From NCBI GenBank assembly GCA_963697805.1, contig CAVOPB010000001.1:62001-126000 (forward strand): a stretch of 64,000 nt of DNA. The letters are read 5' to 3'. Below, piece by piece: positions 1 to 7,807 of this stretch. The stretch's first letter is position 1; each line of letters opens with the position of its first letter. Made by a program: the position numbers and the translations under genes. The notes beneath the pieces were generated by a model. That model saw only the letters and a list, made by a program, of their open reading frames with translations. It made no database searches and was not told the DNA's origin. The stretch is from VRUE01 sp963697805 (GTDB lineage: Bacteria > Actinomycetota > Thermoleophilia > Solirubrobacterales > 70-9).

Positions 1-50
1 CCGCGGCGGGTCGAGGGGACAGGCATTCTCTTCCGCGTCCGGGGGCGGCG

Positions 51-1322
51 GTGCGTGCCGGAATTGTGGTCACCGGAACCGAGGTGCTGACCGGGACGAT
101 CTCGGACTCGAACGGCCCCTGGCTATCCGAACAGCTCGCCGAGCTCGGAATCGACGTCGCCCACATCCTGATCGTCGGCGACCGCCCTGACGACCTCGAG
201 GCGGCGCTCCGGTTCATGGCCGCCGAGGGAATGGACCTGGTGGTCACCTCGGGCGGGCTCGGGCCGACCGCCGACGACCTCACCGCCGAGGTCGTCGCCC
301 GGTTCGCGGGCCGCGAGCTGCAGCTCGACGAGGAGGTCGAGGAGAAGATCGCAGAGGTCCTGCGCGGCTTCGCGCGCCGATTCAAATTCGACGAAGAGGC
401 GGTCCGCGAGGCGAACCGCAAGCAGGCGCTGGTGCCGGAGGGCGCGACGGCCCTCGACCCGGTCGGGACCGCGCCCGGACTGGTCGTCCCCGCCGACGGC
501 ACGATCGTGGTCGTGCTCCCGGGCCCCCCGCGTGAGCTGCAGCCGATGTGGCCGGCGGCGCTTGGTACCGAGCCGGTTCGCGAGGTGGTCGCGAGGGCGA
601 CGCCGCTGCGGCGCTACACGTTGCGGATGTTCGGGATCCCCGAGTCCGAAATCGCGAAGAGCCTGCGTGAGATCGAGGCCGACGGGGTCACGCTCGGCGC
701 GGTCGAGATCACGACCTGCCTGCGGCGCGGTGAGATCGAGGTCGACGTCCGCTACCGCGACGACGCTTCGGCGACCGCGGACGCGGTGCGCGCGGGCCTG
801 CTGGAGCGCCACGAGCGCCATCTGTTCAGCCTCGACGGCGAGACGATCGACGCCCAGGTCGCAGCGCTGCTGGCCGGCCGGCGCCTGGGCCTCGCCGAGT
901 CATGCAGCGGCGGCCTGCTGGCGGCGAGGATCACCAGGGTCCCGGGCGCCTCGGCCTACTTCGCCGGCAGCGCGGTCGTCTACTCGAACAAGTCCAAGTC
1001 GGAGCTGCTCGGGGTCGATGAGGCCCTGATCGAGGCGCACGGAGCAGTCTCGCCGCAGGTCGCAGAGGCGATGTCACTCGGCGCCCTCGAGCGTTTCGGC
1101 GCCGACGTCGCCGTCGCGATCACCGGCATCGCCGGCCCCGACGGTGGGACCGAGGAGAAGCCGGTCGGTTACGTCTGCTTCGACGCCCGCCTCGCCGAGG
1201 GACCCGCGATCGCCCGCGAACCCGTCATCCCCGGTGGCCGCGAGGACATCCGCGAGCGCTCGGCCCTGGTCGGGATGCACCTGCTGCGGATCCTCCTGAC
1301 CGGTGGCGAGCCACCGCTCTGA
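51..1322 (+). CDS. cinA: CinA: MoaB-like domain plus nicotinamide-nucleotide amidase domain
   Basis: 423 residues from a GTG start, normal length for CinA. The N-terminal MoaB/MogA-like domain (about 1-170) shows GTEVLTG near residue 8, TSGGLGPTADD near 66 and LPGPPREL near 159. The C-terminal PncC-type amidase domain (about 260-415) has ESCSGG with the likely nucleophilic serine near 284 and ITGIAGPDGGT near 358. Family knowledge: the enzyme deamidates nicotinamide mononucleotide to recycle pyridine nucleotides, and the N-terminal domain of some members has ADP-ribose pyrophosphatase activity. It leads a cinA-thpR-recA series, an arrangement also known from Deinococcus. Its TGA stop lies in the first copy of the SAERA repeat. 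Confidence 0.95.
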   Translation: MRAGIVVTGTEVLTGTISDSNGPWLSEQLAELGIDVAHILIVGDRPDDLEAALRFMAAEGMDLVVTSGGLGPTADDLTAEVVARFAGRELQLDEEVEEKIAEVLRGFARRFKFDEEAVREANRKQALVPEGATALDPVGTAPGLVVPADGTIVVVLPGPPRELQPMWPAALGTEPVREVVARATPLRRYTLRMFGIPESEIAKSLREIEADGVTLGAVEITTCLRRGEIEVDVRYRDDASATADAVRAGLLERHERHLFSLDGETIDAQVAALLAGRRLGLAESCSGGLLAARITRVPGASAYFAGSAVVYSNKSKSELLGVDEALIEAHGAVSPQVAEAMSLGALERFGADVAVAITGIAGPDGGTEEKPVGYVCFDARLAEGPAIAREPVIPGGREDIRERSALVGMHLLRILLTGGEPPL

Positions 1323-1433
1323 GGCGGAGCGAGCAAGCATCCATATCTGATTCTTTGCGCCGCGAGCGAAGCCGAAGCGTTGCTCTGAGGCGGAGCGAGC
1401 AGGGAGTCGTCACCGATTCCTTGCATTGCCGCG
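1320..1433 (+). repeat. SAERA intergenic cassette, degenerate tandem pair
   Basis: The 20-mer from 1316 to 1335 recurs at 1382, so two units lie in tandem with a 66-base period. Each carries the invariant GCGGAGCGAGC box shared with copies at 3212, 11529 and 16883; the first also has the right-hand GCGAGCGAAGC box (1361-1371). The peptide frame reads AERASIHI, then TGA, then FFAPRAK, and in the second unit AERAG. No start codon remains, and the TGA falls where other copies have TGT or TGG. The first unit begins in the cinA stop codon. Probably a decayed copy upstream of thpR. Confidence 0.7.
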
Positions 1434-1456
1434 TTGTGTCGCGCGTGGCGGCGGCG

Positions 1457-1462
1457 TAGCGT
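1457..1462 (+). promoter_or_regulatory. Leaderless-type -10 box for thpR (TAGCGT)
   Basis: TAGCGT fits TANNNT and ends 7 bases before the GTG at 1470. This spacing puts the transcript start on or next to the start codon. No Shine-Dalgarno sequence is visible. Confidence 0.5.
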
Positions 1463-1469
1463 CACCGGC

Positions 1470-2072
1470 GTGGCAAAGGAACGCCTGAAAAGCCCGCGGG
1501 CGCGATTGTTCATCGCGCTCGACCTTCCCGACCCGGTCCGCGACGCGATCGCGGCCTGGGGCCGACGGGAGCTCGTCGACCCGGCGCTCCGGCCGGTCGC
1601 CGAGGAGAGCCTGCACATCACGCTCGCCTTCCTCGGCTACCAGCCGGAGAAGCGGATTCCGCAGCTGGCCGAAATCGCCTCCGGCGGGGCGGGGCGGGCG
1701 GCTCGCATCGAGCTCGAGGGCCCTGTTCGGCGGCCGCCGCGGGGCAGGCCTCGCCTGTTTGCTCTCCCGGCCCAGTCGACGGGCGCGGTCGCCCTGCAGG
1801 CCGACCTCGAGGAGAGGTTGGTCGAGGCCGGGCTATATGAACCCGAGAGGCGCCGGTTCTGGCCCCATGTGACCGTCGCCAGGGTGCGTCGGGAGGAACG
1901 AGGGTCGAACCGACCGGCGGCCGTCTCGAGGCCTCCTGGGCCGCTGCCGAAGGAATTGCTGCAGCCCTTCGAAGGCGTCCGGATCACGCTCTACCGTTCG
2001 CAACTCCAGCCACAGGGTGCGCAGTACACCCCGTTGGCGCAAGTCGAGCTGCCCGCGAGTGGGCGGCAGTGA
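1470..2072 (+). CDS. thpR: RNA 2',3'-cyclic phosphodiesterase ThpR (2H/LigT family)
   Basis: 200 residues from GTG 1470. An upstream in-frame TTG at 1434 is less likely because the conserved part starts at RLFIALDLP and a -10 box sits 7 bases before 1470. Both HxTx motifs of the 2H phosphoesterase superfamily are present: HITL near residue 49 and HVTV near 133. Family members hydrolyse 2',3'-cyclic phosphates on RNA ends or ligate tRNA halves; the physiological substrate is unclear. The TGA stop lies 10 bases before the recA start, so the two are probably cotranscribed, as in Deinococcus cinA-ligT-recA. Confidence 0.88.
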   Translation: MAKERLKSPRARLFIALDLPDPVRDAIAAWGRRELVDPALRPVAEESLHITLAFLGYQPEKRIPQLAEIASGGAGRAARIELEGPVRRPPRGRPRLFALPAQSTGAVALQADLEERLVEAGLYEPERRRFWPHVTVARVRREERGSNRPAAVSRPPGPLPKELLQPFEGVRITLYRSQLQPQGAQYTPLAQVELPASGRQ

Positions 2073-2082
2073 GGTGAAAGAG

Positions 2083-3183
2083 ATGGCAGACAAGAAGACG
2101 ACTTTGAAGGACGCCTCGGCGAAGGAGGCCAAGGCGAAAGACGCGGCTCTGGCGGCGGCGGTGACGCAGATCGAGCGCGATTTCGGCCAGGGCGCGCTGA
2201 TGCGCCTCGGCGCCGACAGCACCGTCCAGGTGGAAGCGATCCCGACCGGCGCGCTCGCACTCGACCTGGCGCTGGGCATCGGCGGCGTGCCGCGCGGCCG
2301 GATCGTCGAGATCTTCGGCCCGGAGTCCTCGGGCAAGACGACGCTGATCTACCACATCATCGCCGAGGCCCAGAGCCGCGGCGGGATCTGCGCCTTCATC
2401 GACACCGAGCACTCGATCGACCCGTCCTACGCCCGGGCGATCGGGGTCGACACCGACGAGCTGCTGGTCTCCCAGCCCGACTACGGCGAGCAGGCGTTGC
2501 AGATCGCCGACCGCCTGATCGCCTCGGCCGCGATCGACATCGTCGCGATCGACTCGGTCGCGGCACTGACCCCGAAAGCCGAGCTCGACGGCCAGATCGG
2601 TGACACCACCGTCGGCCTCCAGGCGCGCCTGATGTCGCAGGCGATGCGCAAACTGGCCGGCAACCTCAACCGCACCAACACCGTCTGCCTGTTCACCAAC
2701 CAGATCCGCGAAAAAGTCGGGGTCCAGTTCGGCTCGCCGGAGACCCAGCCGGGCGGCCGGGCCCTGAAGTTCTATTCCTCGCAGCGGCTCGACATCCGCC
2801 GGATCGAGACCCTCAAGGAGGGGACCGAGGCGGTCGGAAACCGGGTCCGGGTCAAGGTCGTCAAGAACAAGGTGGCCTCGCCCTTCCGGCAGGCCGAGTT
2901 CGACATCGAGTACGGGCAGGGCATCTCGCGCGAGGGCGGCCTGCTCGACTTCGGGATCGAGCACGACCTGGTCCAGAAGTCCGGCGCCTTCTTCTCCTAC
3001 GGCAAAACGCGGCTCGGGCAGGGGCGGAACAACGCCAAACAGTTCCTCGCCGACAATCCCGAGATCGCGAACGAGATCGAGGCCAAGATCCGGACAGCGC
3101 TCGGGCTGGGCACCGACAACGCGGCCCCCGTCAAGGCGCCGGCGGAGCCGGTCGCCCCGGCCGAGGAGGCCAAAGCGGCCTGA
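2083..3183 (+). CDS. recA: RecA recombinase
   Basis: 366 residues. Walker A GPESSGKTT lies near residues 80-88 and the loop L2 region NQIREKVGVQFGSPETQ is intact. RecA forms filaments on single-stranded DNA, drives strand exchange and stimulates LexA self-cleavage. I place the start at ATG 2083, behind an AGGTGAAAGAG leader, rather than 22 codons upstream inside thpR. There is a Lys/Ala-rich N-terminal extension of about 20 residues and an Ala/Pro/Glu-rich tail. No recX follows; a small membrane protein does. Confidence 0.97.
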   Translation: MADKKTTLKDASAKEAKAKDAALAAAVTQIERDFGQGALMRLGADSTVQVEAIPTGALALDLALGIGGVPRGRIVEIFGPESSGKTTLIYHIIAEAQSRGGICAFIDTEHSIDPSYARAIGVDTDELLVSQPDYGEQALQIADRLIASAAIDIVAIDSVAALTPKAELDGQIGDTTVGLQARLMSQAMRKLAGNLNRTNTVCLFTNQIREKVGVQFGSPETQPGGRALKFYSSQRLDIRRIETLKEGTEAVGNRVRVKVVKNKVASPFRQAEFDIEYGQGISREGGLLDFGIEHDLVQKSGAFFSYGKTRLGQGRNNAKQFLADNPEIANEIEAKIRTALGLGTDNAAPVKAPAEPVAPAEEAKAA

Positions 3184-3195
3184 GTTCGGGGCGGA

Positions 3196-3201
3196 TAGGA
3201 T
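3196..3201 (+). promoter_or_regulatory. -10-like box before the SAERA micro-ORF (TAGGAT)
   Basis: TAGGAT ends 10 bases before ATG 3212 of the micro-ORF. The same 10-base spacing occurs before the cyclophilin gene (19982) and a lipoprotein gene (45410). Confidence 0.35.
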
Positions 3202-3211
3202 TCCGCGCCAC

Positions 3212-3235
3212 ATGAGTGCGGAGCGAGCCCAATGA
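3212..3235 (+). CDS. SAERA micro-ORF, first segment (MSAERAQ)
   Basis: Seven codons and TGA. It matches the start of the peptides at 11600 and 16974 (VSAERAS). A net 2-base insertion relative to those copies breaks the frame here, but the TGA overlaps a new ATG at 3232 (ATGA), so ribosomes could restart in the frame of the second half. Coding status is inferred only from the conserved frame and the overlaps. Confidence 0.35.
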   Translation: MSAERAQ

Positions 3236-3279
3236 GGCATATATGGTTCTTCGCGCAGCGAGCGAAGCGCGAGGATTGA
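3232..3279 (+). CDS. SAERA micro-ORF, second segment (MRHIWFFAQRAKRED)
   Basis: Fifteen codons. The HIWFFAQRAKRE part aligns codon by codon with HLCFIAQGAKRE at 11600 and HLCPFAPRAKRE at 16974. The TGA at 3277-3279 shares one base with the ATG of the downstream membrane protein (TGATG), a classical translational coupling arrangement. Basic peptide with no recognised domain. Confidence 0.35.
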   Translation: MRHIWFFAQRAKRED

Positions 3280-3545
3280 TGATGGACAACGGGACTCTCT
3301 TCTACATCTTTGGCGGCCTGCTCGCCGCTTCGGCCGTGATCGCCAGCTTCCTCGGGCTGAAAGTCGAGAAATTCCCAGGGCGGGCGGCGCCGATCGTCGC
3401 GCTCTGGTTCATCGCCCTGATCGGCTGCGCCACCACCTTCGCGGTAATCCACTCCCAGGACGAGGAGCAGCACAAGGCCGCGGAGCTGGAACAGGCCAAC
3501 GAAGAGGTCGAACAGGAGCAGGGGGAGGCCCTCGAGACCCAGTAG
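3279..3545 (+). CDS. Small two-helix membrane protein, function unknown
   Basis: 88 residues from ATG 3279 (a second ATG follows at 3282). Two hydrophobic segments (about 6-24 and 36-55) precede a charged Glu/Gln-rich, probably coiled-coil tail from residue 58. A GCGAGGA ribosome-binding site just upstream belongs to the SAERA cassette. I do not recognise the family. The position between recA and miaB suggests only cotranscription; no function can be assigned. Confidence 0.6.
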   Translation: MMDNGTLFYIFGGLLAASAVIASFLGLKVEKFPGRAAPIVALWFIALIGCATTFAVIHSQDEEQHKAAELEQANEEVEQEQGEALETQ

Positions 3546-3568
3546 TTACGCTGGGCGCGAGGATTCTG

Positions 3569-4888
3569 ATGCCCAGCTATCACGTCACCACGTTCGGCTG
3601 TCAGATGAACGTGCACGACTCCGAGCGGATGCAGGGGATGCTCGACTCGCTCGGGTATCGGCAGGCGCCCTCGCGTGAGGACGCCGATGTGATCCTGTTC
3701 AACACCTGCTCGATCCGGGAGTCCGCGGACAATCGCTTCATCGCCCACCTCGGTGAGGCCAAACGCCTGAAGTCCGAGTTTCCCGACCGGGTCATCGGGG
3801 TGGGGGGGTGCTGGGCGCAGTCGGTCAAGGACGAGGTGTTCCGCCGCTTCCCGTTCGTCGACGTCGCCTTTGGGCCCGGCCAGATCCACAAGCTCGCCGA
3901 GTTCCTCACCACGGACTCGCTGAGCGCCCAGGGCTACTTCGAGTTCGAGGACTTCTCGGGGCACCTTCCTGCTCATCGCGAGCGCGAGTTCCAGGGCTGG
4001 CTGCAGATCTCGCAGGGCTGCAACTGCCGCTGCTCCTACTGCATCGTCCCCTCGACCAGGGGCCGCGAGGTCAGCCGCGACCCCGACGAGCTCGTCGCCG
4101 AGGCGGAAAGTCTCGCCGACGACGGCGTGCTCGAGGTGACTCTGCTCGGCCAGAATGTGAACAGCTACGGGCGCGACCTGCCGCGTGAGTCGAGGATCGA
4201 GTTCTCCGATCTCCTGGCCCGGATCGACTCGGTTGAGGGAATCGAGCGGATTCGGTACACGAGCCCGCACCCGAAGGACATGCGCGAGGACCTGATTCGC
4301 GCCCACGCCGAGCTCGGCTCGCTCTGCGAGCACATCCACCTGCCGCTGCAGTCGGGCTCGAGCACGGTCCTGAAACGGATGCGGCGCACCTACGACCGCG
4401 GGCGCTACATCGACCGCGTCGCGTTGATCCGCGAGCACGTCCCCGACTGCTCGATCACAACCGACATCATCGTCGGGTTCCCGGGCGAGACCGAGGCCGA
4501 CTTCGAGCAGACGCTCGAGGTCGTCGACGAGGTCGGGTACGACGGTGCCTTCACCTTCGTCTTCTCGCCCCGTCGCGATACCGAGGCGGCGACGATGGAG
4601 GGCCAGGTCCCGCACCCGGTCAAGCGCGAGCGGATGGCGCGACTGGTCGAGCTCGTGCAGCGCCGGGCCGGCGAGCGCTCGCGGCGATTCATCGGCCGTG
4701 AGATGGAGGTCCTCGTCGAGGGGCCGAGCCGCACCGACCCCTCCCGCCTCCGCGGGCGGACCAGGCACAACAAGGCGGTCAACTTCGACGGGATCGCGAA
4801 GCCGGGAGAGCTCATCGACGTCGAGATCGACTCGGCTACCTCAACCACACTCAGCGGGGTGTCGGCGAAGCCGATCGCGTGGACGTAG
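3569..4888 (+). CDS. miaB: MiaB: tRNA-2-methylthio-N6-dimethylallyladenosine synthase
   Basis: 439 residues. The N-terminal methylthiotransferase domain has three conserved cysteines (TFGCQMN, FNTCSIRE, GGCWAQ). The radical-SAM CxxxCxxC lies at residues 151, 155 and 158, and a C-terminal TRAM domain runs from about 375. Two [4Fe-4S] clusters are expected. It methylthiolates i6A37 in tRNAs reading UNN codons, so it acts on the product of MiaA, which follows with a 10-base overlap. A GAGGATT ribosome-binding site precedes the ATG. Confidence 0.96.
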   Translation: MPSYHVTTFGCQMNVHDSERMQGMLDSLGYRQAPSREDADVILFNTCSIRESADNRFIAHLGEAKRLKSEFPDRVIGVGGCWAQSVKDEVFRRFPFVDVAFGPGQIHKLAEFLTTDSLSAQGYFEFEDFSGHLPAHREREFQGWLQISQGCNCRCSYCIVPSTRGREVSRDPDELVAEAESLADDGVLEVTLLGQNVNSYGRDLPRESRIEFSDLLARIDSVEGIERIRYTSPHPKDMREDLIRAHAELGSLCEHIHLPLQSGSSTVLKRMRRTYDRGRYIDRVALIREHVPDCSITTDIIVGFPGETEADFEQTLEVVDEVGYDGAFTFVFSPRRDTEAATMEGQVPHPVKRERMARLVELVQRRAGERSRRFIGREMEVLVEGPSRTDPSRLRGRTRHNKAVNFDGIAKPGELIDVEIDSATSTTLSGVSAKPIAWT

Positions 4889-5652
4889 TCGCGATATTCG
4901 GGCCGACCGGGGTCGGCAAGACCGGCGTCGCCATCGCTCTTGCGGAATTGCTGCGGGAGCGTGGGGAGGACCCGGTCGCGATCTCCTGCGACGCCCTGCA
5001 GGTCTACGAGGGGCTCGAGACCCTGACCGGCGCCGCGACGGCGGAGCAGCGGGAGCGGCTCGAGCACAGGCTGGTCGGGATCGTGCCGGTGACCGAGCCG
5101 TTCTCGGTCGGCGACTACATGCGCATCGCGCACCGCGAGGTCGACTCCGCGCTCGCGTCCGGGCGGCGGCCGCTGGTCGTCGGCGGGACCGGCCTCTACC
5201 TGCGTGCGGCGATCGCCGAGCTCTCGCTGGTCAGGGTGCCTCCCGAAACCGAGGAGTCGGAGCTGTGGTCGGCGGACACCAGGCACCCGACGCGGCTGTT
5301 CGGCATCGACATGGACCGGACCACGCTCTACCAGCGGATCGACGCCCGCACCGAGGCGATTGTCGCCGCCGGCGGCGCCGAGGAGGTCCGCCGCGCCGAG
5401 GCCGCGGGGCCCTCGCGCACGGCTCGCAAGGCGCTCGGCTTCGACGAGCTGATCGGTGGCGACCTCGAGCGGATGAAGAAGCGGTCCCGGAACTACGCGC
5501 GACGCCAGCTCACCTGGATGCGGAAGATCCCGAACCTGAGCTGGATCGACCGCGGCGGGCGCGGGGACGCCGACGTCGCCGACGAGATCGCCCGCTCGCT
5601 AGCGGAAGAGGACGGCCCGGGTCTTGCGGGCACCGGGGATCGCGACGAGTAG
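4879..5652 (+). CDS. miaA: MiaA: tRNA dimethylallyltransferase
   Basis: 257 residues from GTG 4879, shorter than the usual 300 or so. P-loop GPTGVGKTG at residues 8-16, substrate region CDALQVYEG near 36, GGTGLYLRA near 104, and the tRNA-binding RRQLTWMRK near the end. It transfers a dimethylallyl group to N6 of A37, the first step completed by MiaB. The last 54 bases overlap the convergent gene on the other strand (5599-6885). The shortening is mainly at the C-terminus. Confidence 0.92.
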   Translation: MDVVAIFGPTGVGKTGVAIALAELLRERGEDPVAISCDALQVYEGLETLTGAATAEQRERLEHRLVGIVPVTEPFSVGDYMRIAHREVDSALASGRRPLVVGGTGLYLRAAIAELSLVRVPPETEESELWSADTRHPTRLFGIDMDRTTLYQRIDARTEAIVAAGGAEEVRRAEAAGPSRTARKALGFDELIGGDLERMKKRSRNYARRQLTWMRKIPNLSWIDRGGRGDADVADEIARSLAEEDGPGLAGTGDRDE

Positions 5653-6885
5653 CTGCGCCCGCAGCCTTCCCCTGTCGGCCAGCAGGGGCCGCCCACGGGA
5701 GTTGAGGAGGACAGTGAAGGTGTGTGAGCTGCCGCCCCGCAGCCTGAAGGTCCTCGCCGCCACCCGGATCCTGCTCCGGCTGCGGCGTGCCGTACGCACG
5801 CTGGTGCGAAGTCGGATCTGGCCGGGACAGATCAGGTCCACCGACCATCCGCAGCGAACCTTCACTCGGAGCGCCCGCCCGGAGACCGACACACCGGAGA
5901 TCGTCAGCGGCGGCAACGACCGCACCGCCGGCGCTGTGCCGGCGGTCGTCGCGTCGATGAAATTGCTGTCGATGTTGATCCGCACGCCTCCCCAGACCTC
6001 GTCATGACCGCCCCGATACTGGTGGATCCGCTGGTGGTTCGGCCAGGCGTCGGCGGAGAGGTTCGGGTCCTCGGTGTCGGCGCGCCCGTTCCAGTTCGCG
6101 CTCCAGATGTTGTCCGGGCTCGAGAAGCTCGTCCCCCAGCGGCGCCCGAGGTCAACGATGCCCGACGAGCTCGAGCTGTAGACGCCGGATGCATAGCCCA
6201 GCTCGTGCAGACGCTGGGTCCACCCGGCGAGAAACGTCATCGTTGACGCGGAGGCGGCGACGGTCCTGGAGTAGCTCTCCATGTCGTGGTAGATCGGGCT
6301 GCCGGGCCCGATCCCGATTGCCTGCGCGTCGGCGACGGCGTCTTCCGCCTCGGCCTCGCCCTCGACGGCGGCGAAGCTCGAGTCGAGGTGGGCGCAGGAT
6401 GAACAGCTCGAGGTCGTCGCCTGCAGGCCGACGTAGATGGGGATCAGGTACCAACCGATCGCCACCTGTTCTCCGACCCAGGTCGCGGTCAGGTTGGGCT
6501 GCGTGCAGGCACGGTTGCGACCGCCGATGTAGACGCCGACGGTCTCGAAGGGCGACGATTCCCGCCAGGCCCGCATCGATCGCGACGAGGGGGCGGTGCA
6601 GGCGTCGAACCCTTCGCCGGTGAAGATCGCCGGGCCGGCGACCACGGTGCCTTCCGGCAGCGGCGCCGCGACCGCCGAGCTTGAGGCGCCATCGCCGCGC
6701 ACCGTGAGGCGGGGGCGTCCCGCGCCGCCGGCCGGGCAGACGTCGGGGCCGCTGGAGCTGCAGAGGCGGCCCCCGGCGGCGCCCTCAGCGCTTGCGGCAA
6801 CCAACTTCGGGGCGCAGAGTGCGCAGAGCGCCACGGTGGTCGCGAGCAGCGCGATCGCCGTGCGTGTGGGGGAAGGCCACATCAC
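5599..6885 (-). CDS. Secreted DUF1906 (Rv2525c-like) glycoside-hydrolase-like protein
   Basis: 428 residues. A signal peptide ends near residue 31 (hydrophobic core AIALLATTVALCALCA). The middle (about 95-305) is a DUF1906 TIM-barrel-like domain, with GVYIGGRNRAC, WYLIPIYVG, YHDMES and YSSSSSGIVDLG; the acidic residues of YHDMES are plausible catalytic positions. The last 120 residues look like a beta-rich Arg/Ser-rich module. Related actinobacterial proteins are exported and act at or near the cell wall, but their substrate is not established. The 3' end overlaps miaA by 54 bases. Confidence 0.8.
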   Translation of the reverse strand: MMWPSPTRTAIALLATTVALCALCAPKLVAASAEGAAGGRLCSSSGPDVCPAGGAGRPRLTVRGDGASSSAVAAPLPEGTVVAGPAIFTGEGFDACTAPSSRSMRAWRESSPFETVGVYIGGRNRACTQPNLTATWVGEQVAIGWYLIPIYVGLQATTSSCSSCAHLDSSFAAVEGEAEAEDAVADAQAIGIGPGSPIYHDMESYSRTVAASASTMTFLAGWTQRLHELGYASGVYSSSSSGIVDLGRRWGTSFSSPDNIWSANWNGRADTEDPNLSADAWPNHQRIHQYRGGHDEVWGGVRINIDSNFIDATTAGTAPAVRSLPPLTISGVSVSGRALRVKVRCGWSVDLICPGQIRLRTSVRTARRSRSRIRVAARTFRLRGGSSHTFTVLLNSRGRPLLADRGRLRAQLLVAIPGARKTRAVLFR

Positions 6886-6943
6886 CCCTTCAACCGTTCT
6901 ACCTCGACAACGTTTCGCCTGCTCGTCAGCTTTTTTCCCCAGC

Positions 6944-6949
6944 TAGGCT
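6944..6949 (+). promoter_or_regulatory. Leaderless-type -10 box for dapF (TAGGCT)
   Basis: TAGGCT, 6 bases before ATG 6956. The same hexamer recurs at a similar distance before several other genes here. Confidence 0.55.
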
Positions 6950-6955
6950 GCGCCG

Positions 6956-7798
6956 ATGCGATTCGAGAAGTGGCAGGCGCTCGGCAACGACTACCTGATC
7001 CTCGAGGCCGATCGGCTTCCGTGGGAGTTGAGCGCAGCCCGGGTGGCGCGCCTCTGCGACTCCCACTTCGGGGTCGGCTCCGACGGCGTCCTGCTCCTCT
7101 CGCGAAGCGAGGAGGCGGAGTTCGTCGCCGATCTGCGGATCTTCAACCCGGATGGCTCCGAGGCGGAGCTCTCGGGCAACGGGGCGCGCGAGGCGATCCT
7201 CTACCTGCGGCGCAACGGCTGGACCGATGCCGAGTCCTTTTCGATCCGCACCGCCGCCGGGCCGATCACCCCGACGATCACCTCCGAGCGGACCTGCAGG
7301 GTCGAGATGGGCCGTGCGGCGACGGCCTCGAAGGACTACCCATCCGGCCCCGCCGACGGGACGGGGACGATCGAGTCGGGCGGGCGCGAGTGGTCGTTCC
7401 AGCACGTATCGATCGGCAACCCCCAGTGCGCGATCGTCGTCGACGCGGACGAGCTCGAGGGGCTCGACCTTGCCGCGATCGGCCCCGGGATCGAAGCCGG
7501 CGAGCTGTTCCCGAACCGAACCAACGTCTCCTTCCTCGCGATCGACGGCGACCGGGTCAGGGCGCGGATCTTCGAGCGCGGTGTGGGGGAGACGCTCTCC
7601 TCGGGCACCGGCGCCAGCGGCGCCGCGGTGATCGCCGTCCTGCGCGGCTCCCCGAGCCCGATCACGGTCGAGCTCGACGGCGGTGAGCTCGTGGTCGACG
7701 TAACCCCGGATCTCGACGTCACCCTGACCGGGTGGGCGGAGCAGGTCTGCGCGGGAGAGCTCTCACCCGAGCTGCTCGCGGCTCTCTCTGAGCTTTAG
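6956..7798 (+). CDS. dapF: Diaminopimelate epimerase family protein with Ser in place of both catalytic Cys
   Basis: 280 residues with a full DapF fold signature: KWQALGNDYL at the start, FNPDGSEAEL, GNPQCAI and FERGVGET. In characterised DapF two cysteines form the acid/base pair, in CGNGAR and in ACGTG or ACGSG. Here these read SGNGAR (near residue 75) and SSGTGAS (near 217), so both are serine. dapL follows 9 bases downstream, so the context is meso-DAP synthesis for lysine and peptidoglycan. Whether it racemises LL-DAP efficiently, or does something else, cannot be told from the sequence. Confidence 0.85.
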   Translation: MRFEKWQALGNDYLILEADRLPWELSAARVARLCDSHFGVGSDGVLLLSRSEEAEFVADLRIFNPDGSEAELSGNGAREAILYLRRNGWTDAESFSIRTAAGPITPTITSERTCRVEMGRAATASKDYPSGPADGTGTIESGGREWSFQHVSIGNPQCAIVVDADELEGLDLAAIGPGIEAGELFPNRTNVSFLAIDGDRVRARIFERGVGETLSSGTGASGAAVIAVLRGSPSPITVELDGGELVVDVTPDLDVTLTGWAEQVCAGELSPELLAALSEL

Positions 7799-7801
7799 GG
7801 T
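7796..7801 (+). promoter_or_regulatory. -10 box for dapL overlapping the dapF stop codon (TAGGGT)
   Basis: The dapF stop TAG (7796-7798) is the first half of TAGGGT, which ends 6 bases before the dapL ATG at 7808. Confidence 0.5.
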
Positions 7802-7807
7802 TCCGGC

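Larger units (their letters stand above)
3212..3279 (+). repeat. SAERA cassette, copy 2
   Basis: Between recA and the small membrane protein. The left box GCGGAGCGAGC and right box GCGCAGCGAGCGAAGC match the other copies. The right end contributes GCGCGAGGATT, a plausible Shine-Dalgarno for the gene starting at 3279. The same 11 bases occur again before miaB (start 3569). Confidence 0.7.

Noticed and set aside
1384..1400. TGA in place of the Cys/Trp codon in SAERA copy 1, considered as selenocysteine recoding
   Set aside because: The copy has no start codon and no visible SECIS-like hairpin. Ordinary decay is simpler.
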